From JACOZG01 sp964564105 (GTDB lineage Bacteria; Patescibacteriota; Minisyncoccia; Phycocordibacterales; JACOZG01): a stretch of DNA of 64,000 bases. The position numbers were made by a program, and so were the translations under genes. The notes under the pieces were generated by a model that saw nothing but the letters and a program-made list of their open reading frames with translations, searched no databases and was not told where the DNA came from. Positions 49,849-59,965 of the stretch are shown piece by piece. The DNA lies in NCBI GenBank assembly GCA_964564105.1, contig CAZLZS010000002.1:1-64000 (forward strand), in the 5' to 3' direction. Position 1 is the stretch's first letter; each line of letters opens with the position of its first letter.

Positions 49849-52800
49849 GGTTGATCAGTGGGCGTTGGTTCTGGAGGGGAAGGGGCGGGCGGCAACTCGA
49901 TTAGAGGTTCGGGTTCTGGCATTAGTTCGGGCTCAGGTTCAGGCGTAGGTGGTTCAGGTTCTAACTCGGGTTCAGTGACTTCTTCTTCGGTGGCCGGCGC
50001 TTCCTCTTCTGGTTGAGGGTCGGGACTGGGTTCAGGAACCGGTTCTGGCGAAGGCTCAAGTGTGGGGTCGGGCGTGGGGGTAGACACTGGAGAAGCTGAA
50101 CCGCCCTGGCGCGCCAATTCTAAGAGCGAGCGAATGTCGTCCTTAGTCAAACACTCGTCGTCCACGCAAATCTTCTCTTTAGCGCGGAAGGTGTCGGCGA
50201 AGATTTCTTTCAGTCCGTTACCCATATCAGCCAGCCAGCTCGTGACTCGGGCAAAAAGGTTATTGAAAAAGCTAGTGGCAAAGGCTTGCGACCGGGGCGT
50301 TGAAGAAGCGGTGGTTGAGGCAATGGCTGTTAGATTAAGATTGAGTTCTTGAATGGCCGCGACCGTCACCGCCAGCACCGCTCGCTGGTAATAATCCTGC
50401 GGTCGGCCCTGCTGGTCAAAATCAGTCAAGTTCGTGCCAAATTGCAGATCAGTCGCGGCCATATCTTCAGCAATGAAGCCCCAATAAACTTCTTGTTTAA
50501 AACTTTCATCATTATAGACATAGGACGAGGGCTTGAGCGAATTGACGATGGCCAGACCGTTAATGTTTAGTCCGGTAATGTCATGCTTGTAGCGCGCCGA
50601 GGAAGAACTGCAGGTATCATCGTTATCCTGGATGACATTGAAGGTGGTCGGGTTAAGGCAGAGAGAATGGAAGGTGCCTTCGGTCTGACTTAGATTGGCG
50701 ATGGCGACCGAGCCGTCAACCGAGAGCTTGTTGTAGGGTGAACTGGTGCCAAAACCGGTATTGACGGCAAAATTGATTTTGTCGCCAGTGGTGCCAAAAG
50801 TTAAGGTATTCACGCCCTGACCATGAATAGTGGATGATTCTTCGAAAACTAGATTCGTGGTGGTGCCGACAGCTCCGATAATAACGTCGGAGGTGTAAAC
50901 ACTGCCAACCGTCACCCGTTCGGAGCCGCTGGTCGTATCAATCTGAAAGAGCGGGCTGCCAGTCGTCGTGGTGGCGATGGTCCAAGCAAACAGCACATTA
51001 TCTTTGACGGTGGTGGTAGCAGAATTTAAAAAGCTCACTCGATTAGAATCAAAGAGTAAAGTACTCGAAGCATTGAAGACACCAGCCACATGCAAGTTGG
51101 CACTGAAGGTGGAGGAAGCGGTAGACAGAGTGCCGGCCGAGAAGGTTTGTAGGGCGGTCCAAGTGTTAGCGGCGCTCAAACTAACGCCACCGCCCCCGCC
51201 GCCAACGCAGACCCCATTGATCGCAAAACAGCCGCTGGTCAGATTCCAGCCCTGGCCAGCGGTCGAGGTGGCGCCGCCGGTCAAGGTCAGCTGGGTCAGC
51301 GAGGTCGTGGCCGCCACCAGATTGCCCGAGAAAGTGGAAGTGGAATTGCTGCCGCTGACGGTCAAGAAGCCGCGGATGGTTGAGGTGCCAGTGGTCTCAC
51401 CCTGGAGGGTGGTGGTGGCGTTAGCGCCGATGTACAGGGTGTCAAAGACTGAGAGCCGGGTGGTCGAGGCCTGGCCTGAGAGCGCGGCCAGGCCAGTGAC
51501 CGACAAGGTGCCCGAGTTAGTGAGCGAGGTGACTGAGCCAGCGCCAGCGGTCAGGGCATTGGAGCCGATGTTGATGGCGCCGAAACTGCCGCCGATTGAG
51601 CCGGCGGTCAGGGCGCCGACAGAAGTCAGGGACGAACCAGTGACCGCCGCGCCCAGGGCCGTGCCAGTGAGCACCGCCGCGTTGTTGATGAGGTAGACGC
51701 TGCCTGAGGCCAGATTGACATGGCCGGCGGTGAGCGTCAGACCGCCGGAGAAAGTCGAGGTGGCCGAATCGCCGACAATCGTGGTGGTGGCTGTGCCGCC
51801 CAGGTAAAGCCGGTCAACAATGGACTGCCGGGTGGAGGAAGCCTGGCTAAACTGCTGCAGGGCGGTCCAGGTGTTGGCGTTGCCGAGATTCAAGCTGGCG
51901 ACCACGGCGCCGGTGGTCGGCGAAATGGTCAGCGAGGTATCACCGGCCGTCACTGAACTGACGGCGCTGCTGCTACCGCCAACGCAGACCCCATTGATCG
52001 CAAAACAGCCGCTGGTCAGATTCCAGCCCTNNNNNNNNNNNNNNNNNNNNNNNNNNNNNNNNNNNNNNNNNNNNNNNNNNNNNNNNNNNNNNNNNNNNNN
52101 NNNNNNNNNNNNNNNNNNNNNNNNNNNNNNTGGTGGTGGCTGTGCCGCCCAGGTAAAGCCGGTCAACAATGGACTGCCGGGTGGAACTCGCTTGAGTAAA
52201 AGAAATTAAATCGCCAGACGCTGTTGGGCTAATTACCGTACCGCTATCGGTCCAGCCGCCGCCGCTCGCACCGGGATTCGTCCAGCTCAAGTTGCCACTG
52301 GCATTCACCTGGAGGAAATCGCCGGCCGAGAGCGCACTCGGCCAAGTGTAAGTCACACCGTTTAATTTAGTCGTACCGGAAACCACCAGATCGCTGTAAA
52401 GTGTGGTAGTGGCTGTAACCTGTAACGTTGAAGAAGCAAATAGTCCCCCGCTCGCCGCCACATAAAATAGATTACTGGCCGAAGCATTTTGAATTTGAAA
52501 AAGATTAGCCGTCTGACTGGCCGCTCCCCGCAGAAGCAAGGGCACGGCCGTGGTGGTCGTGGCTTCGATGGTGACTTGAGTATTGGCCAATGGCGTGGTG
52601 GTACCGAAAGCCGAGGTACTGGTGCCGCTAACTCTCGAGGCCAATTGCGCAAACGCCGCGGCGCTCACTCGTTGCCGCGGTGAAAGGGTTTGAAAAGAAT
52701 TGTTATCAGAAGATACTCTCACTTCAAGATAAACATCACTGCTGGTGTTGAAATCGTAAGTGAGGGCATCGGGATAACCGTTAGCCGTATCACCGATGTT

Positions 52801-53094
52801 GACATTGAAGACACCTTGCCGCACGGTGGCCGAAACCGAAGTTGGATCCGTCGTCGGCCACAATTTAGTTCCCGACTCGACCGTCGCATTATCCCAAAAG
52901 GAAAACTTGAAGTAATAAGTTGTGCCCGAACCGCCAAGCAGATCGCCGCCGGCGTTGGTTAATCGGCCCTGATAACTTAAAATTGTCGGCGCGCCCGAAG
53001 CCGCGAGTGAATGCCGGGGTAAAAAGGTCAAAGCTAAAATCAATAAAACAACCGGTAAAATTTTAGATACGGCAAAAAACTTTGGCCAGGCCAT
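49845..53094 (-). CDS. Large fibre-like exported protein with S74 chaperone end (cut by assembly gap)
   Basis: One gene split by the N run at 52031-52130; the frame differs on the two sides because the gap length is a placeholder. The N-terminal 350 codons carry a signal peptide and IAPTILSYQGRLTNAGG-type start of a fibre protein. Repeated modules (SSTRQSIVDRLYLGGTAT) follow on both sides of the gap. Near the C-terminus SSSARYKHDITGL begins an S74 intramolecular chaperone with the Ser-Lys type dyad. A coiled, then proline/glutamate-rich tail of about 90 residues ends it. Likely a trimeric surface fibre. TATAAT lies 11 bases before the ATG. Confidence 0.72.
52031..52130. other. Assembly gap (100 N)
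   Basis: One hundred undetermined bases inside a repetitive part of the fibre gene. Nearly identical repeat modules on each side probably collapsed the assembly. Real length is unknown, since 100 is not a multiple of three here. Confidence 0.97.
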
Positions 53095-53162
53095 ATTTTG
53101 AAGAAATTATAGCACAGCCGGCAGTAAATTTGACTGCTGACTTTATCCACAAAAGTCTAAAA

Positions 53163-53246
53163 TGGGCGAGAGAGGACTTGAACCTCCATGGACTCGCGTC
53201 CACAGCGCCCTGAACGCTGCGTGTCTGCCAATTTCACCACTCGCCC
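53163..53246 (-). tRNA. tRNA-Leu (CAG)
   Basis: A complete class II tRNA. The acceptor stem is GGGCGAG with CTCGCCC and discriminator A. The anticodon stem CAGCG/CGCTG encloses TTCAGGG, giving anticodon CAG. A long variable arm and the T-arm loop TTCAAGT are present. No CCA is encoded. Confidence 0.93.
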
Positions 53247-53302
53247 CCTACGGGTTCTACCGGCGTGAACGAGAGATATCGAGATATCATAGAGGAAAAA
53301 AG

Positions 53303-56014
53303 CTATCTGGTCGAGAGGACCGGCTCCGCATGACGCCCAGCTTCATAACGCGGACGCCGCTCCCGTTTATTGACCTTCTTCAGTTCAATCTGCGGCTGGC
53401 CGTCTTTTATTTCCACCGCCGCCACCCCGCCCTGATCAATTTTGCGACTGATGATGAATTCAGCCACCGGATTTAAAATTTTATTCTGGATCAAACGTTT
53501 CAGCGGCCGCACGCCGTACTCGGGACTAAAACCGTTTTGAGCCAGGTAATCAAGCACCGGCGGCGCCAACTCGAGTTCAATGCGCTTAAGCGCTAATCGT
53601 TCCACTACCTGGCGCAGTTGAATTTCAACGATCTCGCGGATGGTCTCACGCGACAGCGGATTGAAAATGATGATGTCATCGAGTCGGTTAAGGAATTCCG
53701 GCCGGAAGTAATTTTTCAAACTCTCCATGATCTTACTTTTAATCTCTTCAAAATCGGTCTTGGCTTCATGATCTTTCGCTTGGGAAAAACCAATTTTGTG
53801 TTCGAGTCGATTGATATATTCGCTGCCTAAATTGGAAGTGAGGATAATGATGGTATTTTTGAAATTGGCGGTCCGGCCCTTAGAGTCGGTCAACCGGCCG
53901 TTGTCGAGCACTTGTAAAAGCAAATTGAAGACTTCGGGATGAGCTTTCTCGATCTCGTCAAAGAGGAGTACCGAGTACGGCCGATGCCGCACCGTTTCGG
54001 TCAGCGAACCACCCTCTTCGTACCCGATATAGCCCGGCGGCGCGCCGATCAACTTCGAGACCGAATACTTCTCCATAAATTCCGACATGTCGATTCGAAT
54101 CAGCGCTTTCTCATCGTTAAACATGAAGTAGGCTAGGGTTTTAGCCAATTCGGTCTTGCCGACCCCGGTCGGTCCTAAAAAGATGAAGGAGCCAATCGGC
54201 CGATCGGGATCCGAGATGCCAGCCCGCGAGCGCTTGACGGCCTCGGCGATCTTGACGATCGCCTCGTCTTGACCACGCACACGCTCTCTCATCACCTCGG
54301 CCATCCGCTGAAGTTTGACCGCTTCTTCCTCAAGCATCCGCATCACCGGAATGTGAGTCCAGCGCGCGACCACCGCCGCGATATCTTCCTCGGTAATTTC
54401 CTCTTTCAGAATCCGGCGCGAACTCTGCAATTTTTTCAGACGCTGTTCTTTCTGTCCGAGTTGACGCTGAGCTTCCGGAATTTTGCTGTAACGGACCTCG
54501 GCGGCACGCGTGAGATCCGTTTTCATTTCGGCTTGTTCGGCTTCCAAACGTAAAGCCTCTAATTCAGCCTTGAGTGCCTTGATTTCGGTGATCGCCTGCT
54601 TCTCATTCTTCCAACGCAATTCCAAGTCTCCGGTTTGCTCTTTTAGGTCACCAATCGCCTTGTCAATCTGTTTGAGACGCCCGCGAATCTCTTTATCGTC
54701 TTTCAGTTTAAGTTCCTGATTGAGCGCTTCTTTCTCCACTTCCAGACGCATAATCTTGACATGGGCTTCTTCCAGCGACGGCGGTTTATTCTCCAACTGT
54801 AGCCGCATCGCCGAAGCCGCCTCGTCAATCAGATCAATGGCCTTATCCGGCAGAAAACGATCGGTGATGTAACGGCTGGAAAGATTAACCGCCGCCACGA
54901 TGGCGTTATCGGTAATGTGGATACCGTGATGGAGTTCGTACTTTTCTTTCAACCCGCGCAAAATGGCGATCGCGTCTTCAAGGCTGGGCTCTTCCACAAA
55001 AACGGGCTGGAATCGACGGGTAAAGGCCTGATCTTTCTCAATGTATTTTTGGTATTCCTTGATCGTCGTAGCGCCGATCATCCTGATCTCACCGCGCGCC
55101 AACGCCGGCTTCAACATATTCGAGGCATCGATCGCTCCCTCGGCGGCGCCGGCGCCGATGATGGTATGAAGTTCATCCATAAAAATAATAATCCGTCCCT
55201 CTGAACGTTCAATTTCCTTGATAATATTTTTCAGCCGTTCCTCGAACTCGCCGCGGTACTTGGTGCCGGCCAAGAGCAACCCGAGATCAAGCGAGACGAT
55301 TTCTTTCTCCCGCAGCGATTCCGGCACATCGGCTTTGGCGATGCGGATAGCCAACCCCTCGGCAATGGCGGTTTTACCCGTGCCGGCTTCGCCGATGAGA
55401 ACAGGATTATTCTTGGTCCGGCGGGAAATAATTTCCATAATCCGCTGGATTTCCTCCTCGCGGCCGATCACCGGATCAAGTTTGTCCTGACGCGCCAGCT
55501 CCGTCAGATTCTTGGTGTAGCGTTCGATCGCCCGCAGTTTGCGCGGTTCGCTGAGGTCGCGGATCTTGCCCGAACGCAATTCCTGGAGCACCCGCAGGAC
55601 CCGATCCTTCGTCACTCGGAAACGTTGCAAGATCTCGTGAGCTTGATTCGGCGTCTCGAGGAGCGCCAACACCAAGTGCTCAATTGACACAAACTCATCT
55701 TGGAGATTGACCGCGATCTTGCCGGCCGTATCGAGCACTCGCACCAGATCCGGCGTTAAATAAAGCTGGTAGGCCGGCGACAAAACAGTCGAGGAATCAC
55801 TGCCCTCGAGATGGTCAATAACATAGTCGGTGAGCATAATCGTGTCCACCTCAATTTTATCGAGCAGAGCGGCAAAAACCGAATCTTCCTGAAGCAGCAG
55901 GGCGGCCAAAAGATGCAAGGGATTAACCTGATTCTGACCGCGTTCAATTGCCAATTCCTGGGTTTTCCGAATCGCTTCCTTGGCTTTAGCGGTAAAATTT
56001 TGAAACGGCGGCAT
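53303..56014 (-). CDS. clpB: ATP-dependent disaggregase ClpB
   Basis: A 903-residue Hsp100 protein. Domains: Clp N-domain (1-145), first AAA (GEAGTGKT Walker A, IIIFMDELHT Walker B), a coiled-coil middle domain of about 120 residues (400-520), second AAA (GPTGVGKTELAK, VLLFDEIEKAHPEV), and a C-terminal extension rich in basic residues. The middle coil separates it from ClpC and ClpA. It rescues aggregated proteins with DnaK. The basic C-terminus (KRERRPRYEAGRHAE) goes beyond the usual end. Confidence 0.95.
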   Translation of the reverse strand: MPPFQNFTAKAKEAIRKTQELAIERGQNQVNPLHLLAALLLQEDSVFAALLDKIEVDTIMLTDYVIDHLEGSDSSTVLSPAYQLYLTPDLVRVLDTAGKIAVNLQDEFVSIEHLVLALLETPNQAHEILQRFRVTKDRVLRVLQELRSGKIRDLSEPRKLRAIERYTKNLTELARQDKLDPVIGREEEIQRIMEIISRRTKNNPVLIGEAGTGKTAIAEGLAIRIAKADVPESLREKEIVSLDLGLLLAGTKYRGEFEERLKNIIKEIERSEGRIIIFMDELHTIIGAGAAEGAIDASNMLKPALARGEIRMIGATTIKEYQKYIEKDQAFTRRFQPVFVEEPSLEDAIAILRGLKEKYELHHGIHITDNAIVAAVNLSSRYITDRFLPDKAIDLIDEAASAMRLQLENKPPSLEEAHVKIMRLEVEKEALNQELKLKDDKEIRGRLKQIDKAIGDLKEQTGDLELRWKNEKQAITEIKALKAELEALRLEAEQAEMKTDLTRAAEVRYSKIPEAQRQLGQKEQRLKKLQSSRRILKEEITEEDIAAVVARWTHIPVMRMLEEEAVKLQRMAEVMRERVRGQDEAIVKIAEAVKRSRAGISDPDRPIGSFIFLGPTGVGKTELAKTLAYFMFNDEKALIRIDMSEFMEKYSVSKLIGAPPGYIGYEEGGSLTETVRHRPYSVLLFDEIEKAHPEVFNLLLQVLDNGRLTDSKGRTANFKNTIIILTSNLGSEYINRLEHKIGFSQAKDHEAKTDFEEIKSKIMESLKNYFRPEFLNRLDDIIIFNPLSRETIREIVEIQLRQVVERLALKRIELELAPPVLDYLAQNGFSPEYGVRPLKRLIQNKILNPVAEFIISRKIDQGGVAAVEIKDGQPQIELKKVNKRERRPRYEAGRHAEPVLSTR

Positions 56015-56036
56015 GATAATTTTAGAAAAATTAAAT

Positions 56037-56825
56037 TTAATTGGTAACAGTCTTAAGCAACGCCAAAACGGTCTCCATTGGAATGGCTAGACCTTGAGTA
56101 TGGTTGATGCCAACGACCTCACCCTTGATATTAAGCAGCGGCCCACCGACATTATCATGGCTCGCGGCATTGGTCATGATCATCGGCGCGGTCGTCGTGC
56201 CGCTGGACAAAAAACTGGAGATGATCCCCACCGCGACGCTCAAATCAGTGCTGTCGGTGGTCCCCAAGGCGATCACTGATTGCCCGATCACCGAGGAACC
56301 GGGGGTCAGCTCGAGCGTCGGCCAATCTGGTTTTACCTCTTTCTCAGCCAGACGGAAAACCGAGAGTGGCGAACCGCCAAGCGGCGTTAATCTTTCCAGA
56401 GGCCGGCGCTCGCCGCCATCGGCTAGTATCGCTTCCAGAACAACGGTGGAGGTGGCCTCAGAGCCGAAAATCGTGCTGGAAGTTAAGATTCTCCCGCCCG
56501 TGATCAGGAAACCCGAACCGAGGAACTTGCCTTTTTCTCCGGCGGCCACAATTCGCACCAGCGCCTTGGCCCCTTGGTTGGTCGCCTTGACGATCAGTTC
56601 TTCTTCGGTCACGATCACCGGCACCTCTTTGATCACCGTCGAAACCTGAGTTTCTTTGGGTACCACCTTCTCCACTGTCCGTTCAACGATCCGGTTGATT
56701 GTCTGAGTGACGGCCGGCGGCGCCTGATCCATTAAAGTCACAGTCACGATACCGGTGGCGATCGAGGTAATGAAACTAACGAGCAAGGTTAGAAGGACAA
56801 TCTGATTCTTATTAAGTTCTTCCAT
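56037..56825 (-). CDS. Membrane-anchored HtrA/trypsin-like protein, protease-dead
   Basis: A 262-residue protein with an N-terminal membrane helix and a linker, then a trypsin-like fold. The strand order is right (GSGFLITGGRILTSSTIF, SVIALGTTDS, VGGPLLNIKGEVVGIN). The catalytic His position reads TSSTIF instead of TAAHV, and the Ser position reads DNVGG instead of GNSGG, so it cannot cleave. TATATT lies eight bases before the ATG. Possibly a scaffold or peptide-binding pseudo-protease at the membrane. The family is common in this bacterial group. Confidence 0.75.
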   Translation of the reverse strand: MEELNKNQIVLLTLLVSFITSIATGIVTVTLMDQAPPAVTQTINRIVERTVEKVVPKETQVSTVIKEVPVIVTEEELIVKATNQGAKALVRIVAAGEKGKFLGSGFLITGGRILTSSTIFGSEATSTVVLEAILADGGERRPLERLTPLGGSPLSVFRLAEKEVKPDWPTLELTPGSSVIGQSVIALGTTDSTDLSVAVGIISSFLSSGTTTAPMIMTNAASHDNVGGPLLNIKGEVVGINHTQGLAIPMETVLALLKTVTN

Positions 56826-56843
56826 ATTTTAAGAATATAACAT

Positions 56844-57443
56844 TCAATCTTTTTTTGTCAATAAGGCGGCAAGCGCCGGCCAATTGATAACCTTAAAGAA
56901 AGCGTCAATGTAATCAGCCCGGCGATTCTGATATTTCAGATAATAGGCGTGCTCCCAAACATCAAGACAAAGTAGTGGTTGTCCCTGATCAAACGGCGTA
57001 TCCTGATTAGCCGTGCTGGTGATCGCCAAAGTCCCGTCCCCTCTCTTGATAAGCCAGACCCAACCAGAACCAAAACGATTCAGGGCGGCGTCTTTAAATT
57101 GCCTCTGGAAACCTTCAATGCTACCAAAATTTTTTTCAAGTAAGGTTCGACCTTTTTCTGTCAAGGCCGAACCTTGGCCCAAAACCTGCCAGAAAAAAGT
57201 GTGATTCCAGTGTCCGCCGCCATGATTCTGCACGGCCATCCGAATCGCCGCGGGCACGGCGTTCAAATGCCGCAATAATTCCTCAATCGGTTTTTTAACC
57301 AGATCAGGATACTGTTCCAGCGCCGCGTTCAACTTATCAATATAACCTTGATGATGCTTGGTGTGATGAAGCCGCATTGTTTGCTCGTCAATGTACGGCT
57401 CCAGGGCGTCATAAGCGTATGGCAATGAAGCTAAGATATGCAT
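56844..57443 (-). CDS. sodA: Fe/Mn superoxide dismutase
   Basis: A 199-residue SOD. Metal ligands are seen in MRLHHTKHHQGYIDKLN (first His), NHGGGHWNHTFFW (second), and LLCLDVWEHAYYLKYQ (Asp and His). GSIEGFQRQFKDAA and GSGWVWLI are family blocks. The ATG at 57443 lies eight bases after a TATAAT (57451-57456), implying a leaderless message; a longer reading frame goes to 57596 but covers the palindrome. Metal choice between Fe and Mn cannot be decided here. Confidence 0.93.
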   Translation of the reverse strand: MHILASLPYAYDALEPYIDEQTMRLHHTKHHQGYIDKLNAALEQYPDLVKKPIEELLRHLNAVPAAIRMAVQNHGGGHWNHTFFWQVLGQGSALTEKGRTLLEKNFGSIEGFQRQFKDAALNRFGSGWVWLIKRGDGTLAITSTANQDTPFDQGQPLLCLDVWEHAYYLKYQNRRADYIDAFFKVINWPALAALLTKKD

Positions 57444-57450
57444 AGGAGAC

Positions 57451-57456
57451 ATTATA
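57451..57456 (-). promoter_or_regulatory. TATAAT box of the SOD gene
   Basis: Perfect TATAAT on the minus strand ending eight bases before the ATG, so transcription starts at the codon itself. Confidence 0.6.
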
Positions 57457-57558
57457 CTCCATTCGGCTTGGCGGCGAAAGGTAAGGGGGAGAATAACCGA
57501 ACGCGTAATTTCCGACCGGGCGCGCAGTATAAGATAGCTCAAAAGCCAGACCGAGACC

Positions 57559-57596
57559 GTGGAAATCAGATATCCGCGCGGATATCTGATTTCCAC
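57559..57596. repeat. 38-base perfect palindrome, copy 1
   Basis: GTGGAAATCAGATATCCGC and its reverse complement make a perfect 19-base-pair palindrome. An identical copy lies at 59966-60003. On the minus strand it is preceded by a copy of the 3' end of the cysteine desulfurase gene (57600-57645). Confidence 0.9.
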
Positions 57597-57644
57597 GCTT
57601 TATTACCCTAGCGGGAACGAGACAAAATGCCGGGCAGGATTTTG

Positions 57645-57670
57645 AAAAAGGCGGCACCTGAAGTGCCGCC
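57645..57670 (-). terminator. Terminator of the band-7 operon
   Basis: GGCGGCAC and GTGCCGCC form an eight-base-pair stem around TTCAG, followed by TTTTTC on the minus strand. It closes the three-gene band-7 operon. Confidence 0.8.
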
Positions 57671-57694
57671 CGAAAGAACTAATGTGGATCAAGA

Positions 57695-58114
57695 TCAAAT
57701 CACCATACTCGGCAGCCTGATCTTGAAACATTCATCGGTGCCGGATCTGGCCCCATCGGGACCGTAATCAGTCACCGCCTGGTTCTTATCCACCAAATAC
57801 TCCATCACCCGACGCGCATCTTCTGGCGAGACGCAGAGCCTCTGACTAAGATCGGTTACGGTCAAAAAGCAGTGCTCTTCCAACAGCGCCCGGGCGACCC
57901 GAAACGGCAACCCATTGTAGCGCCAGCGGATCGCCAGTCCGATCGTCACGACCGGTAACCACCACAGCAAAGGCAGAACGCCGTGCGCCGGCGTGGGGAA
58001 ATTGAAGAACTCGTCTAAAACGAGCATCAGCAATCCGCCCCAGATGAGCAAACGAGAAGAGGTACGCCACCGACCCATGGTTCTCAAGTATTCGTCACGG
58101 TTGAAAATCGGCAA
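57695..58114 (-). CDS. Small two-helix membrane protein with winged-helix end
   Basis: A 139-residue protein. Two membrane helices (about residues 22-38 and 47-65) precede a soluble part, LLEEHCFLTVTDLSQRLCVSPEDARRVMEYLVDKN, which looks like a winged-helix. A TTG start at 58114 is chosen because AAAGGAGG lies eight bases upstream; the GTG at 58123 overlaps that site. It is the last gene of the operon with the band-7 protein. Function unknown. Confidence 0.65.
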   Translation of the reverse strand: MPIFNRDEYLRTMGRWRTSSRLLIWGGLLMLVLDEFFNFPTPAHGVLPLLWWLPVVTIGLAIRWRYNGLPFRVARALLEEHCFLTVTDLSQRLCVSPEDARRVMEYLVDKNQAVTDYGPDGARSGTDECFKIRLPSMVI

Positions 58115-58115
58115 G

Positions 58116-58364
58116 CTAATCACCTCCTTTCATTTTCGTTTTCTGTTCAAGATCCTCGAGGTAATCGAGAATGTCATCGCCGTTGACAAACCAGCGCGCC
58201 ATCTTCTTTCTGCCCTCCTCATTCTGCAACTTCAGCAATTCCGCAAAGGCCACGGATAAACCGTAGGTGAAGAATCGCTTGAAGATGACCAGAACAATAA
58301 AGAAACAGGTCCAAGTAACTACGCTCTGGATAATCCCCACCAGGTCCTTGGGATCAATCATCAT
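58116..58364 (-). CDS. Small membrane protein in the band-7 operon
   Basis: An 82-residue protein with one or two membrane helices (VVTWTCFFIVLVIFKRFFTYGL) and a charged C-terminus (ARWFVNGDDILDYLEDLEQ). AAAGGAGG lies seven bases before the ATG at 58364, which decides the start over two ATGs upstream. It lies just after the band-7 protein and may assist it. No family recognised. Confidence 0.62.
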   Translation of the reverse strand: MMIDPKDLVGIIQSVVTWTCFFIVLVIFKRFFTYGLSVAFAELLKLQNEEGRKKMARWFVNGDDILDYLEDLEQKTKMKGGD

Positions 58365-58398
58365 GCTCATGCCTCCTTTCAATTGGAACCAAACGGTG

Positions 58399-59754
58399 TC
58401 AGTTTCCGCTGACAGTCCGATCTGATTTGGACGTCGGTTTCGCCGCCGTCAAATCAAGTGCGAGATCGTGCGCCGCTTTCATACCTAAAAGAGCGATGAA
58501 GTCCTGAGTCGTTCCCATACTCGTCGGCTGACCGCCAACAGTCGAACCGCCCATTACAAATTGCGGCACGAGCGGCTGTTGGGCTCGTTCCATGGCCTCG
58601 GCAAAACGATTCATCACCGCCTGCCAAACATCAAGTTTCAATTTGAGCGCGCCGTCTGCCTCCAGACGAAGTCTGGCGGCTTCGGCCTCGCCCGAACCCA
58701 AAGCGATAAGCGCCGTCTTTTTCTGTTCGGCCGCCTGGGCCTCAAGTTTCGCCACTTCAAGCTGACGATTGGCCGCTACGAGCGCTTGTTCCTTGGCCAG
58801 CTTTTCCACCGCCAGCTTTTTGTTGGCTTCGGTCTCCGCCACTGACTTTTCTTGCTCGGCTTGAACGACAGCCCTCTGCTTGATGACCTCGCCTTCGTAC
58901 TTGGCCACTGCGACATTTTTCTTGCCTTCTTCCTCGGCGGTCAAACGATCTTGGATCGCTTTATCCGCTTGGGCCTTGGCCGCCACGGTCTGCATCAGGG
59001 CTTCGCGCTTTTTTTGGATCTGCTCGTCAACTTTTTCTTCGTAGTCGATGTCCTTACAGACAAACTGCGAGACCTTGATTTCGAAGTCATCGACGAAATT
59101 CTGCTTCCGGAGCGGTCTGCCATCCGAATTGATTTTCACTCGGACAACCTTCCGATAGGTCTTTTCTCCGGTAATTTCATCGATGGTCTCCGTGATCACT
59201 TCTTCAGTCAGGTAGATGCCGTTGTCCAACTGATCCCAGGCCAATTCCGAGAACATGGCCCGTTTGGTGGTGTAACTTTCCTCGGCGCTCATGAGAGAAG
59301 CGGTTAAGATCACCGTTTCCGTCACCAGCTGTTCCATGCCGTCTTTCTTTAGAGCTTCGTAATCACGAAAACGGCTGTGCATTTCCATAAATTTCTCTTG
59401 GGAAGACGGGATGCGAAAGCGGATATTGACGGTGATTGAGGCGGTGGCGCCATCATTGAACCGAACGGGAATGCTCTGATCACCGGCCCACCGCCCACTT
59501 TCATCAGGATGTTTTGAAAAGTACAAAATGTCCTCGATGTTGTACATGGCGACCGAGCCGAACCCTTGCCATTTGAGACCAGGTGTTGTATGTAAGGTTA
59601 GCCCACCAGTCACCGGGTGTTGGATCACCACATAGTGTCCAACCGTGTTGTACTCGAACAACCAGGAAGCTGAGGACAGCGCCAAAAGCGCCACCACCAC
59701 AAGAAAGATCAGCAATTTGCTGAAACCACCCAACCGAAAGACCTGCTGTGACAT
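58399..59754 (-). CDS. SPFH/band-7 membrane scaffold protein
   Basis: A 451-residue protein with one membrane helix (LLIFLVVVALLALSSASWLF, residues 14-33), a band-7 domain (about 40-250) and a long charged coiled coil (about 255-380), followed by a disordered tail. EYNTVGHYVVIQHPVTGGL, and AVAKYEGEVIKQRAVVQAEQ, AEANKKLA-type repeats mark the family. These proteins form oligomeric rings that organise membrane microdomains. AAAGGAGAAAACAG precedes the ATG. It belongs to a three-gene cassette between two copies of a palindrome. Confidence 0.85.
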   Translation of the reverse strand: MSQQVFRLGGFSKLLIFLVVVALLALSSASWLFEYNTVGHYVVIQHPVTGGLTLHTTPGLKWQGFGSVAMYNIEDILYFSKHPDESGRWAGDQSIPVRFNDGATASITVNIRFRIPSSQEKFMEMHSRFRDYEALKKDGMEQLVTETVILTASLMSAEESYTTKRAMFSELAWDQLDNGIYLTEEVITETIDEITGEKTYRKVVRVKINSDGRPLRKQNFVDDFEIKVSQFVCKDIDYEEKVDEQIQKKREALMQTVAAKAQADKAIQDRLTAEEEGKKNVAVAKYEGEVIKQRAVVQAEQEKSVAETEANKKLAVEKLAKEQALVAANRQLEVAKLEAQAAEQKKTALIALGSGEAEAARLRLEADGALKLKLDVWQAVMNRFAEAMERAQQPLVPQFVMGGSTVGGQPTSMGTTQDFIALLGMKAAHDLALDLTAAKPTSKSDRTVSGN

Positions 59755-59870
59755 CTGTTTTCTCCTTTCGCCCCGGTATTTTAAGGGCTAAATGAGTGAG
59801 GAATCCGACCCAGAAAACACGCGTTTCTGGACTTTGGAGTTTTGATTTCAAAGAACTTACTCCGTTCACA

Positions 59871-59899
59871 CACCTAGCATATTGAATTAAAAAAGTCAA
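59871..59899 (-). promoter_or_regulatory. Promoter of the band-7 operon
   Basis: TTGACT and an extended -10 (TGC then TAGGTG) are 17 bases apart on the minus strand. The same TTGAC...TATGCTA form recurs in the window. Confidence 0.55.
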
Positions 59900-59965
59900 C
59901 ATCATGTACGAGATGCCTAAACTCGGGCCCGGGACAAAATGCCGGGCAGGATTTTGGTCGGCACC

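Noticed and set aside
50968..51696. Plus-strand 242-codon frame inside the fibre gene
   Set aside because: It is the antisense shadow of a Ser/Thr-rich repetitive protein and has no promoter or ribosome site.
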